Positions 23,320 through 36,400 of a stretch of DNA of 64,000 bases are shown in pieces; the stretch's first letter is position 1, and each line of letters begins with the position of its first letter. The stretch comes from Neurospora crassa OR74A (taxonomy: Eukaryota; Ascomycota; Sordariomycetes; Sordariales; Sordariaceae), in NCBI RefSeq assembly GCF_000182925.2, contig NC_026501.1:2418001-2482000 (forward strand). Reading direction: 5' to 3'. The notes under the pieces are model-generated. The model was given only the letters and a program-made list of their open reading frames with translations. It searched no databases and was not told the DNA's origin. Made by a program: the position numbers and the translations under genes.

Positions 23320-24939
23320 ATGACGTTCCCGCAAGACCCCCAAGATCCTAACCACCAGGATCACCAGGATAACGACATGCACGGCGAGGACGAGATTATC
23401 CAGGATGATGAGATTGATGAGGTTCTTGAGGGTGACGACGCTGAGGGTGATGTTGCCATGGACTCCGATGACGACCACGAGATGGGTGAAGGCGACGAGG
23501 AGATTCTCCTACACAATGACAGCATCGCCTACTTTGACGCCCACAAGGATTCCGTCTTTGCCATTGCGCAACACCCCATCTACCCACAGCTTATCGCGAC
23601 AGGCGGTTCCGAAGGCGAAGCCGACGATGCGCCCGGCAAGGGCTACGTGATCGACACCTCCGCTGCCGTCTCGCGCCCCGTTCTCCCTCCCAGCTACCAG
23701 TCCGACCCGAGCGCCGGCCAACAGCAGAACACCGAGCTCACCCCCATCTTCGAGATCGACGGGCACACCGACAGCATCAACGCTATCGCCTTCACACTAC
23801 CCAAGGGTGACTTCCTCGCCAGCGCCGGCATGGACGGCCGGTTACGCGTGTACGCCGTTGGCACGGGCCACAACCAGTTCCAGTTCAAGTTCATCGCCGA
23901 GTCACAAGAGACAGAAGAGATCAACTGGCTTCTTCCCTGCCCATCGGCCGACTTCCCCAACACGCTCGCACTCGGCGCCTCCGACGGTTCCGTGTGGGTC
24001 TTTACCATTGACCCTACCGACGCCGCTAGCCCGATCCAGATCGTCCAGTCTTACTTCCTGCACACGGGGCCGTGCACGGCCGGCGCCTGGTCGCCCGACG
24101 GCAACTTGCTCGCCACTGTATCTGAGGACGCCTCCATGCACGTCTTCGACGTCTGGGGCGTCGCCGCCGCCAAGAATCTCATCACCGACAACGGCCAGAC
24201 CGTCGTCTCGCTCACCGAAGCCGACCAGCGCTTCGCCGTCGAAGGCGGTCTCTACTCGGTCGCCATCTCGCCCTCGGGCAACTTCGTCGCCGCCGGCGGC
24301 GCAGGCGGTAACATCAAGATCGTCGGTCTGCCGCGCCTTTCCGAGCAGCCGCAACAAACAAAACCAACAGCCTCCCGTCCCGCCCCTGCCATTCGCGGCC
24401 CTGCCGGCCGTCGCATGCCCGCCCCTTCACAACGTTCTTCCGCTGCTGCGGGTACCGAGCCCTCAGCCCAAGCAGGCGCCATCCTCGCCTCCCTCGCCGT
24501 GCAAGGGGACAGCATCGAAACCCTTGCCTTCTCTCCCTTGCCGCAGACCCTCCTGGCTGCCGGCTCGGTAGACGGTAGCATCGCCGTGTACGACACGTCC
24601 CGCTCTTTCGCGGTCCGCAAGCATATCCGCGGCGCGCACGATGGCGAGGCGATTGTCAAGGTGGACTTTGTCAAGAGCGCGACTTCGCAACCTGGCACGC
24701 ACGGGTGGTTGTTGACGAGCTGCGGGTTGGATGGTGTAGTCAGGAGATGGGATCTGCGTGGCGCGACGGCGAGCCAGCAGACGGTGCAGGGCGGTACCGC
24801 GGTGAGCGGGTTGATGAAGGAATGGAGGGGACACAGTGGTGGAGAAGGCGGTGGTGTTCTGGGATTCGTGCAAGGGGAGACAGGGGAAAGAGTTGTCACT
24901 GCTGGTGATGATGGTGTGGTGTTGGTTTTTGAGGCTTGA
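23320..24939 (+). CDS. SQT1: WD40-repeat protein, Sqt1/AAMP-type ribosome assembly factor
   Basis: A single exon of 539 residues. The N-terminal 60 residues are extremely acidic (EVLEGDDAEGDVAMDSDDDH), then WD40 repeats begin at FDAHKDSVFAIAQHP. They continue through IDGHTDSINAIAF...ASAGMDGRLRVYAVG, GACTAGAWSPDGN-like GPCTAGAWSPDGNLLATVSE, GLYSVAISPSGNFVAAGGAG and further repeats up to GDDGVVLVFEA. A Pro/Gln/Ser-rich insert lies at about residues 345-395, between repeats. Yeast Sqt1 is a dedicated chaperone for ribosomal protein uL16 (Rpl10), and AAMP is the animal relative. The acidic tail plus this repeat pattern fits that family. A start at 23164 would add 52 residues of non-acidic, leader-like sequence; I prefer 23320, which has a CCACCATG context. 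Confidence 0.88.
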   Translation: MTFPQDPQDPNHQDHQDNDMHGEDEIIQDDEIDEVLEGDDAEGDVAMDSDDDHEMGEGDEEILLHNDSIAYFDAHKDSVFAIAQHPIYPQLIATGGSEGEADDAPGKGYVIDTSAAVSRPVLPPSYQSDPSAGQQQNTELTPIFEIDGHTDSINAIAFTLPKGDFLASAGMDGRLRVYAVGTGHNQFQFKFIAESQETEEINWLLPCPSADFPNTLALGASDGSVWVFTIDPTDAASPIQIVQSYFLHTGPCTAGAWSPDGNLLATVSEDASMHVFDVWGVAAAKNLITDNGQTVVSLTEADQRFAVEGGLYSVAISPSGNFVAAGGAGGNIKIVGLPRLSEQPQQTKPTASRPAPAIRGPAGRRMPAPSQRSSAAAGTEPSAQAGAILASLAVQGDSIETLAFSPLPQTLLAAGSVDGSIAVYDTSRSFAVRKHIRGAHDGEAIVKVDFVKSATSQPGTHGWLLTSCGLDGVVRRWDLRGATASQQTVQGGTAVSGLMKEWRGHSGGEGGGVLGFVQGETGERVVTAGDDGVVLVFEA

Positions 24940-25469
24940 GCTTGACGTGCATAGATCATGGGGGAAAAGGAGTTCTTGATATGGAGAGATTTATACCTTG
25001 GTGACAGGGAGTTTTGCGTTGAGGGTATCAAGATAGACAGCGAATTGATTGTTGCATATTTGGCCACCTTGGACTGCGGTCCCATCGCTATTCAACATGA
25101 AATGGTGTTTGCAAAACGAAGCGTGTGAAAGCAACAACGATTGCAACCACCGTCAAAGACAGGCCGCCAACATCGAGAAGAGAAAGAATTCGCAATTGGA
25201 TTCGAGTTTACGAGTCAAAAGAACAATATCAGCCAGAGTTCCGGACGCCGTTTACAATTCTTTCCACCACGACTAAGCGAGACGTTATATGGGCGAAAAA
25301 GTTCTGGAAACCTTTACTCAGCCAACTTCACCTCGAAAAATACTCGTTGTATATTGAAAAAACCACCAAAAACAGAACGAGGCGACTGTTCCTTCTAATC
25401 AAAAGCCCAAAAAAAACCATCTTGTTTACTTACCACTGAGTAGGCAAAAGGGAAAAAGCAAAAGTAGAG
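24940..25469. other. Intergenic region between the WD40 gene and tRNA-Phe
   Basis: The interval includes the WD40 3' flank and A-rich sequence around 25350-25435. The reverse complement of about 25448-25463 supplies T runs that should terminate RNA polymerase III after the tRNA. No protein gene is seen. Confidence 0.6.
25448..25463 (-). terminator. RNA polymerase III terminator of tRNA-Phe
   Basis: Just downstream of the tRNA on the minus strand the sequence reads as T runs (tttt, ttttt, then tttt), the normal stop signal for polymerase III. Confidence 0.75.
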
Positions 25470-25558
25470 TGCGGTTTGTGTGGATCGAACACACGACCTT
25501 CAGATTTACGAATGAAGTGGACTTCAGTCTGACGCTCTCCCAACTGAGCTAAACCCGC
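25470..25558 (-). tRNA. tRNA-Phe (anticodon GAA) with a 16-nt intron
   Basis: The reverse strand folds as a full cloverleaf: acceptor GCGGGTT pairs with AACCGC (discriminator A at 25470), D arm GCTC...GAGC, anticodon stem TCAGA/TCTGA with loop CTGAAGA, and T arm GTGTG-TTCGATC-CACAC. Anticodon GAA is at 25523-25525. A 16-nt intron (25506-25521) interrupts the loop one base 3' of the anticodon, the canonical position. The spliced length is 73 nt. The sequence and intron agree with my memory of N. crassa tRNA-Phe. The internal A box (TTAGCTCAGTTGG) and B box (GTTCGATCC) are intact. Confidence 0.97.
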
Positions 25559-26042
25559 TGAATATGAAAGCCTAAAATCAAAATGGTATCTATATAGTGG
25601 CGCGTTAGTCAATTTGTCCTACCACCAAAGCGATACTGTCCATCGTCCCTCCTTCATTTATGCATCTTGCCGCTCTCCTTTAATTGTTGGGATAGGCTTC
25701 ACAAACATATCAAAAGGAGAATTAGGATCAGGCTTTAAGCTATGAAATGAATATTAAAAGCACTTATGAACATCAAATGTGTCGAACCAAGTACTTCTAG
25801 TAACCGGGGGGTATATGCTATAGATAACCAAATGGAAATCACCTCTTCTATAATAAAAGGGTATCAAAACAATTTCATCCCACGGGACCCCTTTAGCCAT
25901 AGTTTCATACATCCAGTCCAGTCGTTAGTAGTTTGTAAAAGCAACCGAATCCCGCTTGTTTCTTCCTGTCGTTTCACCCCATCGATCCCATTCATTCCCC
26001 TTCATCCTCTCTCCTTTTTCTTCTTCCTTTTGACATCCACGC
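25559..26042. other. Intergenic region between tRNA-Phe and the alpha-glucan synthase 3' end
   Basis: It holds the tRNA upstream region on the left and the 3' untranslated region of the alpha-glucan synthase gene on the right. No further gene is seen. Confidence 0.6.
25590..25597 (-). promoter_or_regulatory. TATA box upstream of tRNA-Phe
   Basis: The minus strand reads actatatagata about 32-40 bp before the tRNA start. Neurospora tRNA and 5S genes are known to use upstream TATA elements in addition to their internal boxes. Confidence 0.6.
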
Positions 26043-29000
26043 TTAAGGCTTGGCAACCTGCTCCTTCCTGAAGAACTTGAAAAACCCAATCGGCAGCACA
26101 AGCTGCAACCCCAAGACAACCCAAAACCACGGCCTTCCCAACCCGGGCATCACGCCCGCACTAAAATCCGGGAAAACATCTCCCGGTCCATCCTTATCCG
26201 GCGCCGTAGCCCTCGCCAGCATCATGAACACGGCCCCCAAAAACTGCGCCCCAATAAGCGTGGCAGCCACATGCTGCCTCGTGAGCGTCAGCAGCAAAAC
26301 CATACCCAACCCCACTCCTTGCACGGTATCCAGCAGCCCTAACCACAGCCACAAGCAGCGGGAGATGATCGCCGAAAGCACCACAGTGCCGCACCAGGGG
26401 AGATAGAGCCCGATTCCACTGGTGGCCCACAACATCTGTGCCCAGCGCGGGGCGCCGAGGCCGATGGCAAAGAGGGGGACGATCCAGGGGTGGGTTTTGG
26501 TGAAGTAGGCAAAGAGCCAGAGCAGCAGACACCAAACGCCGACGAAGAAGCCGATGGCCAGAAGCAAGATGGCCCAGCCGGGAACGGCGCGGGAATAAAA
26601 CAAGAACTCCCAGGTGCGGCCGTAGGGGGCCGAGAGGAAGTAGTTCTGGATGACGACCATCAACAAAAACCAGGGCACGATGTGGCGGCGCAAGAGTGAC
26701 TTGTAGAAGGAGGGGATCTTGTCGGGGAGTTGGCGGTAGTAATCAGGTAGACCGACGAAGGAGATGACGCCTAGGCACCAGAAAATCAGGGCGATGGGAA
26801 CGGTGATAACGAGGGCGACGGGGACCTTGTTGGCGATCCAGGTGCCGACGTGCGGAGAGCCGGTGGGGGTTTGCGCGGTGAGGAGGCTACCCCAGTACCA
26901 GAGGGCCAGAATGTAGACTTGTTGGATTCCTTGGATGATGGCAGCGCGGAAAATCCAGGTCATTATGGGAACACCGCCTGAGAGATATGTTAGCATGGAA
27001 ACAGCTGCCGAGATGAAGAGGAAAAGAAGAGGGAAAAACGGAAGCTTACCTTCATCGCCAAAGTTCATTGCAAAGAACAACGATCCACTTGATGCACCAG
27101 CGGCGTACAATGCCGACGCAGTGTTTTGGACTGGGAAACGGACGTGGTCAGGCATAAACGGCGTTACGCCGAGCAGCATGAATGCCAGGCCATAGAAGAG
27201 CCAGGGCAGGGAGAGCGAGTACAGGGCCGGCAGGCGGCGGAACATGAACCACCACAGAAGGGAGCCGAGGGCATAGGTGCCCGCAACGATATAAAGTTGT
27301 GTAGGCGTTTGTCCGGATTCACCAGCGAGTAGTACGATCTGATATGTGTTGGCGGCAAGAATCTGGCCGAGTGCAATGATGAAAGAGTAAATGGGCCAGT
27401 CGCCAAGGCGGATGGAGAGCAGCTTCTTTAAGCCAGTGGGCGGCTTGTACCCGTCGCCAAGCAGAAATTGGTCGTCGCGATGGTGACCGACACCCTCATT
27501 GTTGCTGCTGTTGCGTTCCTCGTTCTCACGATCGTCGTCTTCGGTAGGCGAAATACTCTGGACGCTGCCGATGCTCGCGTGTCTCGTCTTCTTGATCTTC
27601 AAGCCTGGCATGGGACTCCGGGAGCGGCTCGGACTGCGGCTGCGGCCCAGTTTGGCGTTTCTGAATTCCTTGAACCACTCCTTCTCGCTTTCCTTGAGGT
27701 AATCCTCGATGCAGAGTTCGGTTTCCGAGTTCTTAGCCGTGAGCCCGTTGAGTTTTCGCTCGAATTCGCGGTAGTATTGACCATTGGCATCAGTAAAGAA
27801 AGGATCAACCTTTTGCAGGCGGAAATCCTGCCTGTCACCAACGACATCAATTACGGAGAGACGCGAGCTGTTGCGGTTGCGTGCTTGGTAGAGGGCTTCA
27901 GCACCGGGACGGGCTTGTGGATTGAGCAGACCAAAAGCTTGAGGACGAATTTCGGAACTGTCGGGAGACATCATGCGCATCGCAAAGGTGTCGACACTAC
28001 TGCGGTCACCCGCGTGGCCGTAGACATTAGCTGCAATAGAGGCAACATCTGTGACCGACGAACTGGCAGAGGGGTTAAGGAACAAGGGGTTCGGTGGCAT
28101 GAGGGGTTCATCAGCACCATCTTCACCATTGTGGTCTGAATGGTCGCCGACACGATCCACGTTAACGGTTGGAGGAGATCCGGGAGTCCCGGGGGGTGGT
28201 GACGCAATGCTGGGAATGTCATCATCAAAGGGGCTGGAGAGGGTTCGTCTGTGATGTGTTGCACCGTCTTGAGGCCCCGGAGTAGAAACAGTAGATGCCG
28301 TTCGGGATCGTGCGCCCGCAGGGGTCGAGACCGCATCATCAAAGTAATCACGCTGGGTATTGTTGCCGTGAAGATCAACGGTAGAAGGAACTGTGAGCAA
28401 AGAGCCACTAGGAACTCTCTTCCGCTTCTTGGCTTCCTTGTGATGAATGCGAATAGCCTCGGTCTGAAGCGTGTCGAGGTCCTCAACCCATTGAGCAACA
28501 GGGAAACGTTGCTTGGCACTCCAGGCTCTCATCATCTGACGGTCCTTTTTCTTGCTTTCCAAAGCACTGACAATGGCTCCACGGAATTGCTGAATAAGAT
28601 GCTGAGGAGCGGTCGACTCGATCGTGTACCAGAAACCAGGCATCTGTCCAAGGCCACCGACGCGGGCACCCACGCCGAGCGCGCCCTTCCGACCGAATTC
28701 AACAGCAACCAGACCAAACGGTTCGTCGCGGGAGGGAATCAGGGCAAACTCAGCGCCGCTGAAGATACAAGGAGGCAGGGCGGTAAACTCGGGCTTGCTG
28801 TAAACGCGCTTGGGATACTTCTCCATAAGCTTCGCCAACTTGAGTGCCGCGAACTTTCCATACAGATCGATAACCGGGCCGACGCAAATGAGCTGGGTGG
28901 TGGGATACTTTTCCAGGATGGACGGGAAGATATCAGCAATGAGATCGACACCTTTCTGGAGCGACCATCTGCCGACGAAGACGAAGAGCTCCGCATCCGG

Positions 29001-32000
29001 GTTGACTTCTAACCCAGCCCACTCCTGCGCTTGCCTCCTCAAATCACCGCGTTTTGCCTCAGCCTCAAGATCGACGACGACGTCCTTCGCCTGGATTTGC
29101 TCGTCTCTGCTCCACTCGGCCGTGTCACTCGGGTCAGGGTTTGGCAGCTGGCCAATCTTGGACAGACCCCAGAAGATGGGATAGCGGGCGTAAGAGCGGT
29201 CGCCATACTTCTTCGAGACGCCCACGGCACCAAAGCCCTTTTGGTGAACGCGCAAATAGCTTGCTCCGGCATGAAGGAGGTTGAAGACGGATCCGAATTG
29301 GACATACTCCTTCACGATTTCCGGATCCAAGTTGAACACCTCGCACACCTCCTTGGACTCCTCAGGCGTGCGCATAGGCCACATGCCTTGAAATTCGGCA
29401 TTGTGAAGCGAAAGAGCGCATGGAATGGTGCGTTCAGGAAGCAAATACAATGGCGCTGCCGCACCGTGATAGTCGTTGATGTGGTACAGGTCCGGGTTGA
29501 ACCGACGAATGGCTTCAGCAATACAGTAGTTCCATGCAGCATAGTAGATGGCCGAGTCCATGTCGTCCATGCGTGGCGGGTAGGGGTCGGCCTTGGATTG
29601 GGTGCGGAAGATGGGTGCGTCGAGCAGTACGTACGTGATATTTTGAACCTGGTGGTACTGCACTTCGATTTCGTACTCCTTGCCCATGATGGGCACGTAC
29701 ATAGGCTCAGCGCGCTGGTCGATCGGGTAGTCGATGCCACCGACGCAGGGCACAACCCAGATCAGATCCTGGTGCTCCAGTGCCTTACCCATGAGCTGGG
29801 CCATGACGCCGAGACCGCCAATCTTGATCTTAATGTTCCAGTCGTCGATATTGTATTCCATCGTGGCTATGATGACCTTTCTGCGCTTGCCTGGGATGAC
29901 AGCGAGCTCTGTATCGCCCACGTCCTTATGACGGAAGTTCTCGAAAGAAACGGTACTGCTGATGCGCTTGCCAATATCGCGGAGTGGTGATCGACCGCGG
30001 CGCTTGAAGCCAACCTTGTTAACCTTGACCTTGTAAAAGGAGCCCATGAAAGTCCAGACGGCAGTGAGACCGCCGACGATGGGGAGTGAAGCCAGTAGGA
30101 TAAACATAATGATCTGAACCGCCACGTTTCCCTGGGGTTCCTTGTGGAAAGTGAGCAATGCATCGTTGAAGACAAGCTTCCAAGACAGCGCAGGCATCGG
30201 TGGCGGTTCCGTAGCATTGATCACGTTTAGTGCCAAAGATGAAGGCGGCATACGATCCAGAACCCCATCTCCATCCACATCGCCAAATACCCACCCGGCG
30301 TCAGGCCTCTGATCGGGATTCATGCCCCATACGTTGAGCTGGAAGTGCGTGGGCCACTCATCCATCACGTGGCCCTCCCACAAGCCGTCACCAACCAGCT
30401 TCAGCTCATTCTTGACACCAGCATCGAAGCCGAACTTGTTAAAGAGACCATGGGCGAAGAGGTGGGGGAAGCGGCGCGTCTTGGTCTCTTTGCTGTCACC
30501 AGACTGGACGAATGAGGCGCTACCAAGTAGCTTGGACCAGTACTGAACCATGACATGGTCACCGTCCCATTCCTGTCTCTTGGTCCCATTCCAAGCTAGC
30601 TTATCGATCTTCTCCTTGCCTCCCTTATACTCGAGCCAGTCGCTCCAAGTCGAGCCCCAGTTGGTTGAATAGCGCCACTTATCGGCACCGGCCGCGGCGT
30701 GGTTGACGAAGAGATCACTACCCTCTTTCGTCACCAGCGTCTTCGAGTAATTGGCCTTCATGGGGTTAACGAGCGGGTTGTTGGATGAACCGACACGAAG
30801 GAGGAAGTGATCTGTGGCGCCCGTGCTGGCATTACGGCCGGACTGGGGGTCCTTGACGGTGATCCTGTGAATACCGTCCTTTACATTGGACAGGGTCGCA
30901 TTGAACCTCCAGGTCGAAGGGATAGTTCCAACGTATTCGGCAATAAAGCTGGCTTTGATATTGTCGCAGCGGTGTGCATCGATCTTGATACTAGCGTTCT
31001 CTTCGGTTGTCGATGTGAAGGAGATCGAGTTCAAGACCTCCTCACAATCCATTTCCTCCGAAAACTCTAGTTGGATATCGACCTTGCCGTTACCGTAAGA
31101 CTCGACAGAGGCGTCGTGGCCAGGAGTGAACTTGGTGATCATAGGCGGGGGTGACTCCCAATCTTCCTTGAGTACATACGCTCTGAATTCGAAGGGCGCC
31201 ATGGTGATATTGCTGAGGCAGCCGCTCACAGCATGGGAATTAGCAAATCCTAAACTCTGAGTGGATTTCTCCAGTTTGATCTCGTCATATGGGTAAAACA
31301 AGTTCTTGACGGTTGCTCCAGCATCGAATGGAGAGACGAAGTCCTGGCCCTTCTTGGAGCAGTCGAATGTATACTCGGTTTCCTTGTCCTCGTTGTGATA
31401 AACAAGCCAGACGGGTTCAGCTGGATATGATTCTTTTTGAACACTCGGCATAAATGCGCGTGCAACGGACCAAATCCCAAACTCTGTGCTTGTGGTGCTA
31501 CCTTCGAGCGTCACATTCCTAACCTTCGAGCTAAGGGTCTGCAGGAGCCATGCTTCACGGAAAGTCTCATACGTGTCGCGCATGTGGTACATCGACTTCA
31601 TAATGTTGCGGACGGGAGCCGATGGGTCACGATGATCCAGAGCAACCTTGGGGTCGGTGCAGCCGGTCCTTGATGTTTCAATGGGCCAGCCGACATATTG
31701 GGTACTGTTGCCGACATGGCAGCCGTGGAGCATCCAACCGGGGGTAGGCGAGAAAGCTTGTCTTCCGAAAAGGTAGTTGTCCGCCGTGCTGTCAAGAACA
31801 TAGAATTCTTGTTCCTCGCCATAGAAAACCAACGGAATACCGGGCATATGCAGAGTCATGATGAATAGACCCAGAAGCATCCTCTGTGTACCCTGCTTGA
31901 TGCCAGACCACCGGAAGACGTCCTGATTCATAGTTCCGTACATATGCCGTGGATCGAACAGGCCAGTATTAGGGTTGACGAAATCGTTGGTGATGATCAT

Positions 32001-33470
32001 CTGGTTCCACATCTCAACCCAATTGAGCGGCAGGTCGTAACCAGCTTCCAAGTTTCCGCTCATACCGGCAAATCTGGTCAGAAACCGGTATGCCGAATAA
32101 TGAAAAGCAGCAGCGTCAAGGCCATTTTTGCCCTCGTCACGGATAACCAGGCTGTTGTTCTTGCTCAGCTCTTTGGTTGTCAGATTCATGACCTGCGGAA
32201 AACTTGGCCTCTGGTTCGATTGCCGTCCTCTGCCGATATATATCGCACCGTAGCCGTCGCCTCCGGTGATTTCGCCCGGCATGAAGAAGTTGTCTTTGTT
32301 GTGTTCTTTGGCACACTTGCGGATGGCTTCGTTATGCTCGGCCATAGCATCGACCGTGACTTGCGTGGCCTTATCGAAGCGGAACCCGTCAACATCAAGC
32401 ACCCTAATCGAAAGACAGGAGAATAACTCGATGCGTTTGCGAACAGAGGGTGCCCAGTCCCTCAACCGATCCTGGACACTAGCAAACTTGGCCAAGGAAC
32501 GTTGCCAGTCCGGATGGACACCAAAGGCTTCCATGTCACCATACTGGTCGAAATCACTGTCGTAGCAGCCTTTCAGCTGGCTAGTGACGTCCTCTCCAAC
32601 AGGCATTCCCGTTTCATCCCAAAATCTGGGATATTGGCATTCGTCCTTGTATTCATTGGATGGTGCAAAATCGAGGTACTCTCGATTACCCTTGTAGTGC
32701 ACCTTGTGTTCTTTGAGTGAAAAGGGTGCGGTTTCGTTCTCGAAGCCTTTGAATGCCAGAAGATCGCTCATACTGAGTTCTCTGTAAGCCATTTTCCGTG
32801 ACAATGAGGGACCGATGTTGGGAAAAGGCGTCTGTAACTTACGTTGAGAAGGTGTGATCAATCATGACATACATATCACGTTTGTGAATCTCATCCACCA
32901 TGCGTTGCCAGTCCTTGATGGTGCCGTAATGCATGTCCAAGAGAGTCAAATCGATGGGCTATGGCGCGGTCAGAAAAACATATACCGATAACCTTTTCCT
33001 CTGCCATGATCACCTACCGAGTACGAGTCAACACCCCAGGGGAGATTGATAAACGGTGAGCCAGCAATGTATATAGCCTGTTTCGTAGTCAGCCAAAATC
33101 ACCATTGCTAGTACCACCTCCCGCCACTTACCTTTATTCCCATGCCCTGGATGTAATCCAGGCTGTCAATGACACCCTGAACATCGCCTCCATGCCGCAA
33201 CTGGTTGCTCGTGGGATCTTGCTCATAGACAGTGCCGTTGATGTTGTCATTGGTTGGGTCGCCGTTGGCGTACCTGTCGAGGAAAAGCGTGTAAAAGGGG
33301 AATTTCCAATTTTTTGGGGATGCTGTGTAGTTGTCTCGTTTCGGGGCAGAATAGTCCAAGGGGTTCACGGCGTCCTTATTCTGGTTAAGGTTGTAGTCGA
33401 CATAGTCTGGATCGTACCGGAGCCCTTGTACCAAGGTCGCCAGGACGAGTGTGAGAAGAACCGCCGCCAT
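26043..33470 (-). CDS. ags: Alpha-1,3-glucan synthase (GH13 - GT5 - multi-pass membrane)
   Basis: Spliced model: complement of 33132-33470, 33018-33077, 32843-32958, 27050-32772 and 26977-26043 (that is 26043-26977), 2390 residues, the usual family length. Introns are 33078-33131, 32959-33017, 32773-32842 and 26978-27049. The last is 72 bp with no stop, so the open frame runs through it; the family sequence NFGDE-GGVPIMTW shows it is spliced. Parts in order: a signal peptide (MAAVLLTLVLATLVQG); an extracellular amylase-like GH13 domain with DVDGFRFDKATQ (near residue 304) and MPGEITGG (near 340); a membrane segment near 1060; and a cytosolic GT5 synthase domain from about 1135 (KIGGLGVMAQLMG, FVGRWSLQKGVDL, PSRDEPFGLVAVEFG). 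A Ser/Pro-rich linker follows, then about ten membrane helices from about 1960. It makes cell-wall alpha-1,3-glucan. N. crassa has two such genes; I believe this is ags-2, from remembered gene order only. Confidence 0.97.
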
Positions 33471-36400
33471 GGTGAAGAGAGTATCGCGCCCACGAGGGCG
33501 GGTAAAGCGAGGAACTTTTTCAGATAGGAAATGAAGTGGTAAGAGAGCAAAGAGGAGAAGTCTAGGGAAAAAAAAAAAAAAATCGGGAACACAATGGAAG
33601 CTTGACCCTGCCAAGAGCAGATATCAAGCAGTTATCGAACAGTCAACAAGTGACCAACAGTTTGAAGCTAGGGGCGGAAAAGAGGAAGAATGGAAGCAGA
33701 GGTTGGGCAGCCAAGTGTAATTATTCAAGCTGAAAGTCTACGATAAGATCGGGTAGCATAGCCACCGAGAAATCTCTTGAACATGGATGTCGAGCATAGA
33801 CTATGACAGGGTGCGGATCTTGGTGCCTGTGGTCAGAAAATAGAGCTTGACTAAACCTGAACGGTGCTCCGCCCAAACGGAACAACCGGCGAAGCTGGAA
33901 GCTTGGGGATAGCCATGAACAAAAGTCGTACACGTAGTATTCTCCATTGGCCTATTCGGCTTCCAAAGCGAGAAGTCCCGCCAGCATGGAGCGGAAACAA
34001 GCCATCTGACGACCCACCATGTTGGATTGATGACCTAGCCTCCCCGTGAGGACTGCGTCTATCCTCGTAGCAGCTGACCAGTAAGAGAAGACGCCAATTC
34101 GGGGCTCGTATCAGGGCTCGTAGGGCTGTGCCAGAGCGGCTCCAGGGCAAAAAAAAGCATGAAGAGGATGAAGAGACCCGCACGCCTTAGCGTCACCAGG
34201 ACCCCTGTTCGCGAGCGCTTGGCCAAGGGGATGAAGGATGCGGAAGAACTGGTGTCGCTTACGGGTGATCCTCCAGATCCTTTCGAAACTTACTGGATCC
34301 AGGCATCCATATTGCATAGTTCCGTATGTAGACTAGCTTAATCATGACTGGGGGCTTCCATCAAGAAAACCCAATGCCGGCGAGTTCACCACAACTTTGA
34401 ACGTATGGTATGGCAAACTCCGTGGCGGCATTTGTTATGCAATCATCCTTCACTGCCATGTCGGACAGCATCAAAATGGCATCCGATGGTCCACGGACTG
34501 TTGTAAAACTCATCCACACGTCTTGAGTTGTTCATGTGGTTCGTACGAGCCATTCATAGATGGTGAAGTTCATCTGGTATGCAGCGCTTCGGACGCGCGA
34601 ATCCACCCATCTGGCTTTTGCCTAGCGGGGCGCGCGGGCAGGCCGCTCGGAAGTTGCAGGATTGCTACCGGACCCGGGAAGCAGGTTCTTGGATCACCGT
34701 TGGAGAAGTCGAAAGAAGGAGGCACTGTCAGAAAGAGACGGAGAAGACCTACATGGAGGTGCTAATCCCAGTGTCTTCAGCCCCTTCAAGCATGAAGCAT
34801 CTCATGTCAGCGAATCTTGATCAGCCACCAACTTGGATGGAGGCGGGAGAGATAAGCGATGCACCCGTACCAGTGGGCAATGCCGTGGACTGGAGGGTGC
34901 TCGCGGTTTTATCTCCTTTTGTTATTGTATCGTGGAGTGAACAGCCTGGAGATGTCCTTCGTCAATACAGGGAGAGGTCTTTAATACAAACGCGTGACAG
35001 TAACAGCACATAGCCGGACAAGACCCAAAGGGGAATGCACAATTCATGACCAGTAAAGGACGGTACGTGAGAACAAGGCAATGTGGTCCAATAGCCGAGA
35101 CCGTGGCGCTCAGCAATCCTTCCCCAAAGAAAAGGTATATTTTCTCACGGCTAGGTATGGATATATGACTTCAGAAGCTGAGGGACGCGTTAAGCGTGTC
35201 GAGTCGCGGTTGACTTGCATGTCTGTAAAGATTTGTAAATCACTGGCTGGATTCCTCTTGTGAATTCTCGAAGAGTTCGTAGAACTCGCCGAAACCTCTC
35301 GGTTCTTAGGCGTCATCGATGTCATTGACTTGATCATTGGCCGAGGCGCCGATGATGTTTGCAGAGCAAAACGAAAGGAGAACGTGAAGAAAGTGAAATG
35401 GCTGGGTTGACAGGAAGGCAGGTTGGGTTGACCTTGGGAGCCTGACTTGGCGCTTCCGTGGAAGGTTCCACTATTTCACTCGTAAGACAGGCGGGACTGC
35501 CAAGAGTGGGTACTCCTTTGGAGCGCCAATGAAGATACGAGTGCTTCGTTTAAGGGTTCCATCATCGTGGCATCCCGAATTCGAAGCTCAACGGGACGTT
35601 GCATCACCATCACGGACTGCTTTTCAAGTCCCAAAACATCTCCCATCTTTGTACAACTTCGCGCATTCAATTCTATAATCATTGCTTGGAGATATCCAGA
35701 AACTGTCTTGAGATCTTTGTCGCCAATCTAGCAGCTGAAAACCGCTGAACAGGTTCCGGGCTGGTATCCGACACACGCTGCGACAAAAGAGCGGTTATCG
35801 CATCCTGAATCGGACAAAATGCAGAATGTCGCCAAGAGCCGTTGGTGACAGATGGCGTGTAAGAGAGGGGAAAAGAAAAGAAGAGGATCGGCTAAAGTTT
35901 CTGACCACACTGCACCCCTCCCCATTGTAGCTTTTTCATGGTTTCCTTTCCTTTGGTTACATAGCTCTTTCCAGCCCACTTCTTGAGACCGCCTTTTTTT
36001 TTTTAGTGCTGACAACACCTAATGTCACGGTGTGGCTTCAAAAAAACGGCATCACAATCATCCTTGGTCTCAGCCGCAGCAGGAAGCCGCTATTGCGGGA
36101 GATAAGCTTTGGCCCTTCCCAGCCCTTTCTCCTGTCCGTGCTGATGGCCCTGTCGCCCAGCAAGATAGAGAATCCTTGGTGCTGTTGCTTCGGCCTCAGT
36201 TCTGCCAAAAAGACCTCGCTAGGTAATCAGGGTATTGACTTATGACTTCACGATTGGACAGATAACGTTAAAGCTCCCCATGGCGCGCTCTTCACCGCGA
36301 CTTTCCTTGAAGAATCCAAGAGATATTAGGTAGAATCTTCAATCCCACCCAAATCCACTTTGTCAATGTATCTGCCGGACGAAGTCCTATGGTGGTCCAA

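Noticed and set aside
28251-29990. Long plus-strand open frames antisense to the alpha-glucan synthase GT5 region
   Set aside because: They are shadows of the real gene on the minus strand with no family resemblance.
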